Origin: Parahaliea mediterranea
GTDB taxonomy: Bacteria; Pseudomonadota; Gammaproteobacteria; Pseudomonadales; Halieaceae
DNA: 64,000 nucleotides
Direction: 5' to 3'
NCBI RefSeq assembly: GCF_017255185.1
Contig: NZ_JAFKCZ010000011.1
Coordinates: 99,922-163,921 of the forward strand
Made by a program: the position numbers and the translations under genes. Shown piece by piece: positions 54,978 to 64,000 of this stretch; position 1 is the stretch's first letter, and each line of letters begins with the position of its first letter. A model generated the notes under the pieces. It saw only the letters and a program-made list of their open reading frames with translations. It was not told the DNA's origin and made no database searches.

Positions 54978-56423
54978 TCAGGCCGATGCCAGGCGCACGG
55001 CGCGACCGTGGTCGTGGGGCTCCACCAGGCCGGCGTGCAGACTGCGGATCGCGCTCTCGTAATCCTCGTCGTTGACCACGAACTGCATGTCCACCTGGCG
55101 CATGGACTGGTGGATCGCCAGTACGCTGATATCGTGCTGGCTCAGGGCGTTGACGGTCTTGGCCAGTATGCCCGGCACCTGCATGTCGCTGCCAATGGCG
55201 GAGACAATGGCCACCTTTTGCTGGCGGATCTCCGCCTCCGGGAACAGCTCCTCCAGCGCATTGCAGATACGCTTCACCGTCTTCAGGTTGGTGGACAGGT
55301 AGTTGGTCACCGTGTTGGCGTTGATGTCCTTGGCCACGTTGTGGGCCTTGAAGCGCTGGATGGTCTTGATGATGTCAATGTCGTATTGACTGACCTTGCC
55401 CGCCATATCCTGGTCGAACACTTCCAGCGCGTACACGCCGCGGCAGCCGGCGATGATTTCCACACAGGCGGTATCGCTGACGTAGTCCCGGGTGATCAAG
55501 GTACCGGTGTGCTCCGGCTCGAAGGTGTTCTTCACCCGCAGGGGAATGCCGTTCTGGCGCAGGCCCTTGGCGGCCTTGGGGTGAATAGCCTCCATCCCCA
55601 GGTTGGCCAGCTGGTCGGCCACGTCGTAGTTGGTGCGGCCAATCGGCACCGCGTTGCCCTCGCCCACCAGGCCGGGGTCGGCGGTGCTGAGGTGAAATTC
55701 CTTGTGAATGATGGCCTCGCGCGCATCGGTCAGCACGGCCAGGCGACTGAAGGTCATCTCGCTGTAACCGCGGTCAAAACTGCTGATCAGGCCATCCTCG
55801 CTGTGGGCGTAGCCGGTGACGATGGGCATCTGCCTGCCGAGGTCGATATCGGAAAAGGCGCGCAGGATGCGCTCGTCGAGGGAGATATGCTCGGCGGATT
55901 TCCAGCCGGTCAGATCGACGAAGACCGCATTGACGCCATCGCGCTGCAACAGGCGCGCGGTGTTCCAGGCGCTGTGGGCCTCGCCCACGCTGGCCAGCAT
56001 TTCGCGCACCGTGGCGAGGTGATCCTCCACCGAGAAGTGGCCGTGACGACACAGGCTTTGCAGGTCTTCCAGGCACTGGCGCGCGTTGTCGAGGCGCTCG
56101 CCGATGAAGTCGTTGGCCGCGCGCAACTGGTCGGCGTCGTCGAACAGGGTGGCGTTCTTGTCGTACATAATGGCGCGCACGCCCTCGAGCGCCGCGGCCC
56201 AGCCCTCGTCCTTGAACCCCTCGGAGAACAAACCGTAGACGCCGGGCGAACCATCTTTCTTGTCTTCCAGCAGCTTGTTGGTAATGCCGCCGTAGGCCGA
56301 TACCACGAACACCCGCTGGTACATGGTGTCCTCACCGGCCTGGGCAAAGACGATATGGTCCCGCACGGCACTGTAGTCACTCATTGACGTGCCGCCGATT
56401 TTCTCCACGCTGTGAAACTTCAT
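54978..56423 (-). CDS. ask: aspartate kinase of the ectoine operon (Ask_Ect)
   Basis: 481 residues from the ATG at 56423. The kinase start is VEKIGGTSM, where the common enzymes have KFGGTS; this variant is typical of ectoine-linked aspartokinases. FDRGYSEMTFSRLAVLTDAREAIIHKEFHLSTADP belongs to the catalytic domain, and two ACT-type regions follow (VSAIGSDMQVPGILAKTVNAL). It supplies aspartyl phosphate for ectoine and is expected to be less feedback-inhibited than the general enzyme. 87 bp from ectC. Confidence 0.94.
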   Translation of the reverse strand: MKFHSVEKIGGTSMSDYSAVRDHIVFAQAGEDTMYQRVFVVSAYGGITNKLLEDKKDGSPGVYGLFSEGFKDEGWAAALEGVRAIMYDKNATLFDDADQLRAANDFIGERLDNARQCLEDLQSLCRHGHFSVEDHLATVREMLASVGEAHSAWNTARLLQRDGVNAVFVDLTGWKSAEHISLDERILRAFSDIDLGRQMPIVTGYAHSEDGLISSFDRGYSEMTFSRLAVLTDAREAIIHKEFHLSTADPGLVGEGNAVPIGRTNYDVADQLANLGMEAIHPKAAKGLRQNGIPLRVKNTFEPEHTGTLITRDYVSDTACVEIIAGCRGVYALEVFDQDMAGKVSQYDIDIIKTIQRFKAHNVAKDINANTVTNYLSTNLKTVKRICNALEELFPEAEIRQQKVAIVSAIGSDMQVPGILAKTVNALSQHDISVLAIHQSMRQVDMQFVVNDEDYESAIRSLHAGLVEPHDHGRAVRLASA

Positions 56424-56510
56424 GTTTTCTCCTGGTCCTGTTGAGTTTGGGTCCACTGTATTGCGCGTTGCCGGGGCTGAACGCCCCGGCAACGGCGCGT
56501 CACGGACCAC

Positions 56511-56915
56511 TCAGTCAGTGACCGAATCGGCATCCAGCTCGTAGGCGCCTTCCTTGTTGTGCACTTCCGTGCCGTGGAGGGGCGGGTTGAATACGCAGGC
56601 CATTTTCATTTCCTTGAAGGCCCGCAGAATGTGCTTGTCGTGCTTGTCGAGGATATACAGTGTACCGGCCTTGATCGGGTATTTCTTGCCGTCGGCCACG
56701 GTTTCCACCTCGCCTTCGCCGGACATGCAATACACCGATTCCAGGTGGTTCTGGTAGTGCATGCCGAAGTCGGCGCCCTCGTAGATAGTGGTGATGTGGA
56801 AGGAAAACCCCATATTGTCGTCTTTCAGCAGCATGCGCACGCTGTCCCAGTTACCGTCGGGAGAGACGATTTTGCGCCCCGAGTTGGCGGCGTCTTCAAG
56901 GTTCCTGACTATCAT
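56511..56915 (-). CDS. ectC: L-ectoine synthase
   Basis: 134 residues, the normal EctC size. A cupin with [33 protein letters not shown] (iron/His region), [17 protein letters not shown] and [19 protein letters not shown]. It closes N-gamma-acetyl-diaminobutyrate to ectoine. ATG at 56915; 80 bp after ectB. Confidence 0.97.
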   Translation of the reverse strand: MIVRNLEDAANSGRKIVSPDGNWDSVRMLLKDDNMGFSFHITTIYEGADFGMHYQNHLESVYCMSGEGEVETVADGKKYPIKAGTLYILDKHDKHILRAFKEMKMACVFNPPLHGTEVHNKEGAYELDADSVTD

Positions 56916-56995
56916 GTCCTGCAATCTCCTTCATCGCTTGGTGCCCGGGGCGCCCTGCGCCCGGGTTGGGTATGGATTGATCCTGGGCCGTGCGC

Positions 56996-58342
56996 TCAGC
57001 TGGCGCGCTTCATGCTCTCGTGCTCCTCGTCGCCGGCTTCGATCTGGTAGTCGTCGTCGAAGTAGTCCACGGTTTCGGGGATGTGGTCCTCCTTGGCGCA
57101 CACTTCCGCGATGGCCTGCTCCACAATGTCGATACCCCGCTTGAGGTTCACGTCGCTGATCACCAGCGGGCACAGGAACTTGACCACCTGGTCGTCGGCG
57201 CCGCTGGTTTCGATGATCAGGCCCTTCTGGAAGGCCGCGCGGGTAATCTTGCCCGCGATCTCGCCATTGACGCAATTGATGCCCCGGAACATGCCGCGGC
57301 CGCAGCTGGAAAAATTGCCCTCGCCGTATTTCTCGACGATCTGCTCCAGGCGCTTGGCCACGTAGTCGCCCTTGGCGCGCACGCCCTGGGCGAAGTTGTC
57401 GTCCGACCAAAATTCATTGATGGCCGCGGTGGCGGTGACGAAGGCGAAATTGTTGCCGCGGAAAGTGCCGTTGTGCTCGCCCGGCTTCCACTGGTCCAGC
57501 TCGGGGCGAATCAGCACCACGGCGAAGGGCAGCCCGTACCCGCCGAGGGATTTCGACAGGGTCACGATATCCGGCTTGATGCCCGCCTCCTCGAAGCTGA
57601 AGAAGGTGCCGGTACGGCCGCAGCCGGCCTGGATGTCGTCGACGATCAGCAGCACGTTGTGCTTGCGGCACACGGTTTCCAGGTTGCGCAGCCAGTCGAT
57701 GCTGGCCGCGTTGATGCCGCCCTCCCCCTGCACCGTTTCCACGATCACCGCGGCGGGGTGGTCGATGCCGCTGCTGGAATCGCAGAGCACCTTGTCCAGG
57801 TAGGCGGTGGTGTCGATATCCTCGCCGAGATAGCCGTCGTAGGGCATGCGGCTGCTGCCGGCCATGCTGACACCGGCCGCGCCCCGGTGGTGGGAGTTAC
57901 CGGTGGTGGCCAGCGAGCCCAGGCTCACGCCGTGGAAACCGTTGGTAAAGGAAATCACATTCTCGCGGCCGGTGACGCTGCGCGCCAGCTTCAGCGCGGC
58001 TTCCACCGCGTTGGTGCCGGTGGGGCCGGTAAACTGCATCATGTATTCCATGCCGCGGGGCTTGAGGATCTTCTCGTTGAAGGTCTCGAGGAACTCCGCC
58101 TTGGCGCGGGTGTGCAGGTCCAGGCCGTGGGTGATGCCGTCGGCGTGGATATACTCCAGCAACTTCTCCTTGAACACGGCGTTGTTGTGGCCGTAGTTGA
58201 GGGTGCCGGCGCCGGCCAGGAAATCGATGTACTCGTTGCCGTCCTCGTCGTACAGGAACTCGCCCTTGGCGCGATGGAACACGCGCGGGAAGGTACGGGC
58301 ATAGCTTTGAACTTCGGATTCGACTTCTTCAAAAATTTTCAT
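56996..58342 (-). CDS. ectB: diaminobutyrate-2-oxoglutarate transaminase
   Basis: 448 residues, a class III aminotransferase with QFTGPTGTNAVEAALKLAR, SFTNGFHGVSLGSLATTG, LIVDDIQAGCGRTGTFFSFE and the PLP-binding Lys in TLSKSLGGYGLP. It converts aspartate semialdehyde to 2,4-diaminobutyrate. It lies 51 bp after ectA. Confidence 0.97.
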   Translation of the reverse strand: MKIFEEVESEVQSYARTFPRVFHRAKGEFLYDEDGNEYIDFLAGAGTLNYGHNNAVFKEKLLEYIHADGITHGLDLHTRAKAEFLETFNEKILKPRGMEYMMQFTGPTGTNAVEAALKLARSVTGRENVISFTNGFHGVSLGSLATTGNSHHRGAAGVSMAGSSRMPYDGYLGEDIDTTAYLDKVLCDSSSGIDHPAAVIVETVQGEGGINAASIDWLRNLETVCRKHNVLLIVDDIQAGCGRTGTFFSFEEAGIKPDIVTLSKSLGGYGLPFAVVLIRPELDQWKPGEHNGTFRGNNFAFVTATAAINEFWSDDNFAQGVRAKGDYVAKRLEQIVEKYGEGNFSSCGRGMFRGINCVNGEIAGKITRAAFQKGLIIETSGADDQVVKFLCPLVISDVNLKRGIDIVEQAIAEVCAKEDHIPETVDYFDDDYQIEAGDEEHESMKRAS

Positions 58343-58393
58343 TGCAGTTCCTCTGCTTGGATGACTGTAAATGCGTGTGCTGGCGGCGCCCGG

Positions 58394-58909
58394 TCAGCTC
58401 GCCGCCCTGACCTCCGCGCCGGCCGCGAACGGGCCAATGCGAACCAGCATTTCCGAGGCGTGCTCGCCACCGAAATGCGCCTGTTCGTCGAACATCACAC
58501 TGCTGCCCAGCTCGGCGTCGCGCCGCTTCGCGAAGCGGCCGAACAGCGCCCAGGACGCGGCGTTGTCCTCGGTGATCGTGGTTTCCATAAAGCGCACGGA
58601 GCGGCACTGCTCGCGGTCGACGATGGCCGCCAGCATCTTGCCCGCCAGCCCCTGGCCCCGGGCCTGCTCGCCCACCGCCACCTGCCAGATGAAAAGGGTG
58701 TCCTCGCGCCCGGGCACGATGTAGCCGGACACGAAGCCCACCAGCTCGCCATCCATCAGCGCGGCCACCGAGGTCTCGGCGAAATGCGCGCACTGCAGCA
58801 GGTTGCAGTACATGGAATTCGTGTCCAGCGGCGGGCAGCGCCCGATCAGCTTGTGAACCGCATTGCCGTCCTCCTTGGTGGGAACCCGCAATGTGATGTC
58901 GGCACTCAT
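58394..58909 (-). CDS. ectA: L-2,4-diaminobutyric acid acetyltransferase
   Basis: 171 residues of the GNAT fold. LRVPTKEDGNAVHKLIGRCPPLDTNSMYCNLLQ is the EctA-specific start; the acetyl-CoA loop is VAVGEQARGQGLAGKML. First gene of ectABC-ask. GGAG lies 7 nt before the ATG at 58909. No ectD hydroxylase is in the operon, so the product should be ectoine rather than hydroxyectoine. Confidence 0.96.
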   Translation of the reverse strand: MSADITLRVPTKEDGNAVHKLIGRCPPLDTNSMYCNLLQCAHFAETSVAALMDGELVGFVSGYIVPGREDTLFIWQVAVGEQARGQGLAGKMLAAIVDREQCRSVRFMETTITEDNAASWALFGRFAKRRDAELGSSVMFDEQAHFGGEHASEMLVRIGPFAAGAEVRAAS

Positions 58910-58953
58910 GCTTTCACTCCAAAATTTTTCGGCTCAAATATTTAGGGTTCGAT

Positions 58954-58982
58954 ATTATATAGAGGTCGAAACGGTTTTTTAA
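58954..58982 (-). promoter_or_regulatory. ectA promoter with possible EctR half-sites
   Basis: On the minus strand a perfect TATAAT (plus 58954-58959) is 17 bp from TTAAAA. The plus strand across this area reads TATTTAGGGTTCGATATTAT, holding a TATTTAG half-site like the one in the box near ectR. Repression of ectA from here is plausible. Confidence 0.55.
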
Positions 58983-59055
58983 CCCCTGATTTCGAATTAT
59001 ATGTTCACTTTTTCGCCAGATTCAGCGAGAATGGCTGTGGTTTGGGCGTATTTTA

Positions 59056-59073
59056 TATTTAGTACGCTATATA
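59056..59073 (+). promoter_or_regulatory. EctR-type operator upstream of ectR
   Basis: TATTTAGT-AC-GCTATATA: two 8-bp half-sites with a 2-bp spacer, nearly identical to the EctR1 site I recall from Methylomicrobium (TATTTAGT-GT-ACTATATA). It lies about 22 bp before the ectR ATG, consistent with autoregulation. Confidence 0.65.
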
Positions 59074-59095
59074 TTTCACTGCTGTGACAAGGGCC

Positions 59096-59752
59096 ATGCA
59101 AAGCAAAAGCGATAGACTTCAGCGGAAAGACTACAGCCGCGACCCCCTGGACGACGTAGGTCACAACGACCTCGCGGGGTATAATCTCGGTTTAATTTTC
59201 TCTGGACAGGAAACCCTCTTGGGCCGCATCGAAGAAGTACTGGTCGCGCTGCGGCGCGTAATTCGCGCCACCGACCTGCATTCCAAGCACCTCGCCAAGA
59301 CCACTGGCCTGACCGCGCCGCAGATCCTGCTGCTGCAGACCATCCGCGACCGCGGCGAGGTGACCATCGGCGAACTGGCCACCGACGTCAGTCTCAGCCA
59401 GGCTACCGTGACCTCCATCCTCGACCGGCTCGAGAAACGCGAGCTGATCTACCGCGAGCGCTCCAAGACCGACAAGCGCAAGGTGCACGCCCACCTGACC
59501 GACAACGCCATGGAAGTGCTCAAGAGCGCCCCCATTCCCCTGCAGGCCCAGTTCACCCGCCAGTTCGGCGACCTGCAGGAGTGGGAGCAAACCATGATCA
59601 TTTCCTCGCTGCAGCGCATCGCGCAGATGATGGACGCGCAGCACATCGACGCCTCCCCGGTGCTGGATATCGGCATGCTGGACCGGCAGAACGCCGGCCT
59701 GGAGCGCAACGAAGCGCTGCGCGAGGGGCGCGAGGACACCCGCCAGACCTAG
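59096..59752 (+). CDS. ectR: MarR-family regulator of ectoine genes (EctR-like)
   Basis: 218 residues from the ATG at 59096; a GTG at 59084 is an alternative. The winged helix includes LTAPQILLLQTIRDRGEVTIGELATDVSLSQATVTSILDRLEKRELIYRERSKTDKRKVHAHLT, a MarR core. The extra N- and C-terminal parts and the divergent position to ectA match EctR repressors, which respond to osmotic state. An EctR-type box precedes it. Confidence 0.9.
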   Translation: MQSKSDRLQRKDYSRDPLDDVGHNDLAGYNLGLIFSGQETLLGRIEEVLVALRRVIRATDLHSKHLAKTTGLTAPQILLLQTIRDRGEVTIGELATDVSLSQATVTSILDRLEKRELIYRERSKTDKRKVHAHLTDNAMEVLKSAPIPLQAQFTRQFGDLQEWEQTMIISSLQRIAQMMDAQHIDASPVLDIGMLDRQNAGLERNEALREGREDTRQT

Positions 59753-59833
59753 TCGACCCTACGCAGCCGACGGTCGAACCGCCCCACAAAACACCCGCGG
59801 CCGGTTGAGCCCGGCCCCACATGTATCCCCCCC

Positions 59834-59856
59834 TGTAGGGTCGAATTCATTCGACC
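59834..59856 (+). repeat. REP-like palindrome, copy 2
   Basis: Same sequence as 13630-13652: TGTAGGG head and GGTCGAAT/ATTCGACC stem. An inverse partner lies at 59958-59976. Confidence 0.75.
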
Positions 59857-59870
59857 AAAAAGGTCGATGC

Positions 59871-59900
59871 CCCCCCTATCCGGCCCCCCCTATCCGGCCG
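59871..59900. repeat. short tandem duplication of a C-rich 14-bp unit
   Basis: CCCCCTATCCGGCC is repeated twice with a 14-bp period between the two REP elements. No coding role. Confidence 0.6.
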
Positions 59901-59957
59901 CCCCCGCTCCACTTTTCATACAATCTATTTGAACAAGCGGCCTGCCGCGCAAAGGCG

Positions 59958-59976
59958 GCCGACTAAATTCGACCCT
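59958..59976 (-). repeat. inverse REP-like element near the TauE/SafE gene
   Basis: On the minus strand it reads TGTAGGGTCGAATTTAGTCGG, sharing the head and left arm of copies 1 and 2 but with an imperfect right arm. It abuts the stop of the exporter gene and pairs with copy 2 in opposite direction. Confidence 0.55.
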
Positions 59977-60703
59977 ACAGCGGCGGGGCATCCAGCAGCG
60001 GCATGGCGATCATCCGCAGCGCCAGCAGGGTCACCAGCAGGCGAAACCAGAACAGGAAATTGGCCTGGGGCAGCAGGCCCCGCAGGCGCGTGCCCACCCA
60101 GGAGCCGGCGATGCTGGCCGCGACCATCCCCAGCAGCAGCTGCCACCACTGCCACAGGCTGAAGCCCAGCAGGCCGAAGGCCGCGGCGCGCAGCAGGTGG
60201 TTGAGGCTCATGTAGACGGCGGTATTGACCACCAGCCAGTCCCGCTGCGTGTTGTAGCGGGCCAGCACCGCCGCGCCCAGCGGGCCGGTGGCGCCGGCGA
60301 CCATGCCCAGGCCGGTCTGGTAGAAACCCAGCAGGACCAGGGTCCATTGCCCGCGGCCGCGCGGCGCGGGCAATGGCAGCCAGGTGATCAGCAGGATCAG
60401 CGCCCCGATCAGCGCCGGCAGCCAATCCAGGTTCAGTTGCGCGTACACCGCCGCTCCCAGCCAGGTGCCGCCGATGCCTCCCAGGGCGATGGCCGGCACC
60501 AGGCGCCAGTCGATCGCGCGCCAGCCGAAGGCCGCCCGGGAAAAGTTGCTCGCCAACTGGGTGAGCGCGTGCAGGGGAATGATCGCGCCGGCCGGCACCA
60601 GCCCCGGCATCAGCGCGATCAGCAGCACGCCGCCGCCCATGCCGATGGCCCCGGCCAGGCAGGACGTCAGGAAACTGATCGGCAACAGCAGGAATTCGCT
60701 CAC
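59975..60703 (-). CDS. TauE/SafE-family sulfite or organosulfonate exporter-like membrane protein
   Basis: 242 residues from GTG at 60703. About seven helices. Motifs are ISFLTSCLAGAIGMGGGVLLIALMPGLVPAGAIIPLHALTQLASNFSR, with GMVAGATGPLGAAVLARYN in the second half, both typical of this family. The start overlaps the GST stop as GTGA. The frame remains open far upstream, but that is the shadow of the GST gene. Substrate unknown. Confidence 0.85.
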   Translation of the reverse strand: MSEFLLLPISFLTSCLAGAIGMGGGVLLIALMPGLVPAGAIIPLHALTQLASNFSRAAFGWRAIDWRLVPAIALGGIGGTWLGAAVYAQLNLDWLPALIGALILLITWLPLPAPRGRGQWTLVLLGFYQTGLGMVAGATGPLGAAVLARYNTQRDWLVVNTAVYMSLNHLLRAAAFGLLGFSLWQWWQLLLGMVAASIAGSWVGTRLRGLLPQANFLFWFRLLVTLLALRMIAMPLLDAPPL

Positions 60704-61374
60704 GAATCGCACTCTTGTCCCGCCTCGTCGGCCTCCACCACCCAGGTCTCCCGCGCCGCCTGCGACTGCCAGTGCCGGAAGTCGGGGTCGCGGCGCAGGG
60801 TATCGCCGTAGCCCGCCAGCAGGCCCGGCGGCAGCGCCACCCCGTATCCGCCAAAACGCACCACCACCGGGGCGAAAAAGGCGTCGGCGATACTGAATTC
60901 GCCCAGCAGCCAGGGGCCGGCGTCGGCGTGCGCCTCCCGCGCGCCCTGCCACAGGGCCAGCATGCGCCGGATATCCCCGCGCAGCCCCTCGGTCTGCGGC
61001 ACGGCGCGATTGCGGGCGCGAAAATTCATCGGCATGGCCGCGCGCAGGTGGCCGAAACCGCTGTGCATCTCGGCGACCATGGCGCGCCCCAGGGCGCGAC
61101 TGCCGGGGTCGGCGGGCCACAATCCGCCAGCCGCGAACTGCTCGTTAACGTATTCGCAGATGGCCAGGGAATCCCAGATACAGCGCCCGTCGTGCCACAG
61201 GGCCGGCACCGTGCGCGAGGGTGAGAGATCCCCGATGCGCGCCGCGAACTCCGGCGTATCCAGCGGCAGCAACTCTTCCTCGAAGGCCACGCCGCTCTTG
61301 CGCAGGCAGAGCCAGGCGCGCAGCGACCAGGAGGAGTAGTTGCGATTGGCGATGATGAGTCTGGGGCTGGACAT
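60700..61374 (-). CDS. glutathione S-transferase family protein
   Basis: 224 residues from the ATG at 61374. Thioredoxin-like N-domain with IANRNYSSWSLRAWLCLRKSG (the Ser-Ser pair in place of a CPxC) and SRTVPALWHDGRCIWDSLAICEYVNEQF, the GSH-binding region. The all-helical C-domain has GPWLLGEFSIADAFFAPVVVRF. Member of the bacterial SspA-like/zeta-like small GST group. It is divergent from sthA, with 95 bp between starts. Confidence 0.9.
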   Translation of the reverse strand: MSSPRLIIANRNYSSWSLRAWLCLRKSGVAFEEELLPLDTPEFAARIGDLSPSRTVPALWHDGRCIWDSLAICEYVNEQFAAGGLWPADPGSRALGRAMVAEMHSGFGHLRAAMPMNFRARNRAVPQTEGLRGDIRRMLALWQGAREAHADAGPWLLGEFSIADAFFAPVVVRFGGYGVALPPGLLAGYGDTLRRDPDFRHWQSQAARETWVVEADEAGQECDS

Positions 61375-61469
61375 GGTAAATCCTTTGGATTCGGGAGACC
61401 CGAATTTACCTGACCCGCCGGCGCGACTACAATACGCAGCTTCGAAGACCCTGGCACAGGCCCCCACCC

Positions 61470-62870
<1,401 letters not shown>

Positions 62871-62891
62871 CAGGGCGCGGGGCGGCAACGG

Positions 62892-63806
62892 GTGAAGGGC
62901 TCACTCGATGCCATTGTCCTCGCCGGTGAAGGGGGCGCGGCCCGCCCCATCGGCGAGGGCCCCAAGGCCCTGCTGCCGCTCGGCGGCAAACCGCTGCTGC
63001 AACACGTGCTGGAAGCCCTCGACGCCGTACCGCGGGTGCGGCGGATCGTGGTGGTCGGCGCCAGGGCTGAACTGGAGACATGCCTGGCCCCCCTCACCCT
63101 CGCCCACCCCGTGGACATCCTCGAGCAGGGCGCGACCGCCTACCGGAACTTCTGGTCAGCCTTTTGCCACCTGCAGCGCAACCAGGCCGAGGACCCCGAC
63201 CGCCCGGTGCTGGTCCTGGCCGCCGATACCCCCTTGATCACCTCCGGGGAGCTGGAGGAGTTCCTGGACCGCTGCGACCTCGAACGCCTGGACTACTGCA
63301 TCGGCATGACGGAGGAGCGCTACCTAACCCGCTACTACCCCAGCGATACCGCCCCCGGCATCCACATGCGCTACCTCCACCTGGCAGACGGCAGCCTGCG
63401 CCTCAACAACCTGCACCTGGTCAAACCCCTGCGGGTCGACAACCGCGGCTATATCCAGGACATCTACGAATTCCGCTACCAGCGCGACCTGGTGAACATA
63501 CTGCGCGCCGCGCGGGACCTGCTGCGCCAGCCAGGCATCGGCTGGCGGGCGCTCTACCTCTACCTGCTACTGCAACTGGCGGAAGCCGGCCACGCCCTGG
63601 GCTGGCGCGGCGCGTGGAATTTCTTCCGCCGACGGGTGAGCCGCGCCGAGGTTTCGGCCATCGCCTCCAGCGTACTGAAAACCCGCGCCGGCATCGTGGA
63701 AACCACCATCGGCGGCACCGCCATCGACGTCGACAACGCCCGGGACTACGCCACCCTCCAACAGCGCTGGGAGGAGTTCCACCGCGCCCTGCCCTGCCGC
63801 GAATAA
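62892..63806 (+). CDS. MobA-like nucleotidyltransferase family protein
   Basis: 304 residues from GTG at 62892. The N-terminal Rossmann-type NTP-binding start is [36 protein letters not shown], and [18 protein letters not shown] supplies the metal-binding Asp. The C-terminal ~120 residues contain a basic-hydrophobic region ([33 protein letters not shown]) that may sit on the membrane. This two-part layout is unlike MobA itself, so the product could be a nucleotide-sugar or lipid head-group precursor. It starts 21 bp after sthA and is probably co-transcribed. Confidence 0.78.
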   Translation: MKGSLDAIVLAGEGGAARPIGEGPKALLPLGGKPLLQHVLEALDAVPRVRRIVVVGARAELETCLAPLTLAHPVDILEQGATAYRNFWSAFCHLQRNQAEDPDRPVLVLAADTPLITSGELEEFLDRCDLERLDYCIGMTEERYLTRYYPSDTAPGIHMRYLHLADGSLRLNNLHLVKPLRVDNRGYIQDIYEFRYQRDLVNILRAARDLLRQPGIGWRALYLYLLLQLAEAGHALGWRGAWNFFRRRVSRAEVSAIASSVLKTRAGIVETTIGGTAIDVDNARDYATLQQRWEEFHRALPCRE

Positions 63807-63840
63807 ATGGACCAGAGCTGAAAGGCACTAACATCACCGT

Positions 63841-63863
63841 TGTAGGGCCGAATTTATTCGGCC
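63841..63863 (+). repeat. REP-like palindrome, copy 3 (compensated variant)
   Basis: TGTAGGG head, then GGCCGAAT, TT, ATTCGGCC. Relative to copies 1 and 2, T-to-C in the left arm is matched by A-to-G in the right arm, so the stem is preserved. Confidence 0.75.
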
Positions 63864-63896
63864 ATTGAAGCCGTGAGCACCTTTTTGGTCGATGAG

Positions 63897-63981
63897 ATGG
63901 TCTCCTCCCCTCTCCAACGGCGTCGCGATGCGCCAAGATAGAGATGTACATCCTATCTGCACGGGATGAGGAGGAGACCAT
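63897..63981 (+). promoter_or_regulatory. 12-bp inverted repeat covering a ribosome site and start codon
   Basis: ATGGTCTCCTCC (63897-63908) is the exact complement of GGAGGAGACCAT (63970-63981), which contains the Shine-Dalgarno GGAGGAG and the first bases of the ATG at 63980. Between them a nested hairpin AGATAG-A-GATGTACATC-CTATCT (63936-63958) can also form. When the arms pair, translation of the following gene would be blocked. Confidence 0.6.
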
Positions 63982-64000
63982 GAACAAGACTACGGTAATT
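63980..64000 (+). CDS. start of an unidentified gene, possibly an IS110-type transposase (cut by window end)
   Basis: Only seven codons are visible (MNKTTVI). The opening matches the style of IS110-family transposases, and the upstream inverted repeat over the ribosome site also suits an insertion sequence, but seven residues are not enough to name the gene. Confidence 0.3.

Noticed and set aside
59871..59900. C-rich intergenic repeat as a fourth member of the 15-bp minisatellite family
   Set aside because: Its period is 14 bp and its unit is mostly a C run, so it is kept separate.

Overview
This window is about 64 kb of high-GC bacterial chromosome with dense, largely operonic coding on both strands. 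The gene set (ectABC-ask with an EctR-type regulator, a complete cbb3 oxidase operon, SthA, a FabY-like ketosynthase, many crotonase, thiolase and acyl-CoA ligase genes, and TonB-dependent transport) fits a marine, aerobic or microaerobic, lipid-degrading gammaproteobacterium. My best guess is the Halieaceae (OM60/NOR5 group) or a near relative. That placement rests on gene content, not on a marker gene. I see no rRNA, tRNA or CRISPR array.

Layout. 1-7 kb: a YbfF-like hydrolase, an unknown lipoprotein, a HupE/UreJ protein coupled to a PpiC-like protein, a dienoyl-CoA isomerase, a nitroreductase, an FkbM methyltransferase and an AraC regulator. 7-16.3 kb: a class I-like HMG-CoA reductase, a TonB-dependent receptor, a FabY-like ketosynthase, a GlxA-like regulator, a thiolase, and ribB with a degenerate GTP cyclohydrolase II half. 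16.3-18.3 kb: a small secreted or membrane protein, a collagen-like secreted protein and a decayed second copy of ribB. 18.3-28.2 kb: a minus-strand block with a penicillin/AHL-acylase-like lipoprotein, two crotonases, a nitroreductase, an acyl-CoA ligase, two thiolase-fold proteins without the usual Cys nucleophile, and two DUF35 proteins. The last five genes resemble side-chain degradation or retro-aldolase modules.

28.3-34.8 kb: a compact minus-strand operon, npdG-cofE-cofD-cofC-cofGH(fbiC)-ung. It encodes a full coenzyme F420 biosynthesis and reduction route, with genes overlapping by 1-4 nt or nearly touching. 35-37.8 kb: divergently, an SDR coupled to a lipoprotein PQQ-dependent dehydrogenase. 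37.9-43 kb: a DUF1631-GGDEF-EAL protein and a LuxR-type regulator.

43-52.4 kb: a Yip1-like membrane protein followed by ccoNOQP-ccoG-ccoH-ccoI-ccoS and a SafE-like protein, behind a well-positioned FNR/ANR-type promoter. 52.4-59.8 kb: a MliC-like lipoprotein, a sodium:solute symporter, a methyltransferase and the ectoine operon ectA-ectB-ectC-ask, with divergent ectR preceded by an EctR-like operator. 60-63.8 kb: a TauE/SafE exporter, a GST, SthA and a MobA-like nucleotidyltransferase. The window ends at the first codons of what may be an IS110-type transposase.

Repeats. REP-like palindromes with the head TGTAGGG lie between genes near 13.6, 59.8 and 63.8 kb. A perfect 51-bp tandem repeat lies between the thiolase and ribB. 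Unrelated genes (cofGH, the PQQ dehydrogenase, a methyltransferase) carry in-frame 15-bp GGCCGG-rich minisatellites.

Starts were chosen by reading codons and ribosome-binding sites. Several genes appear to start at GTG.
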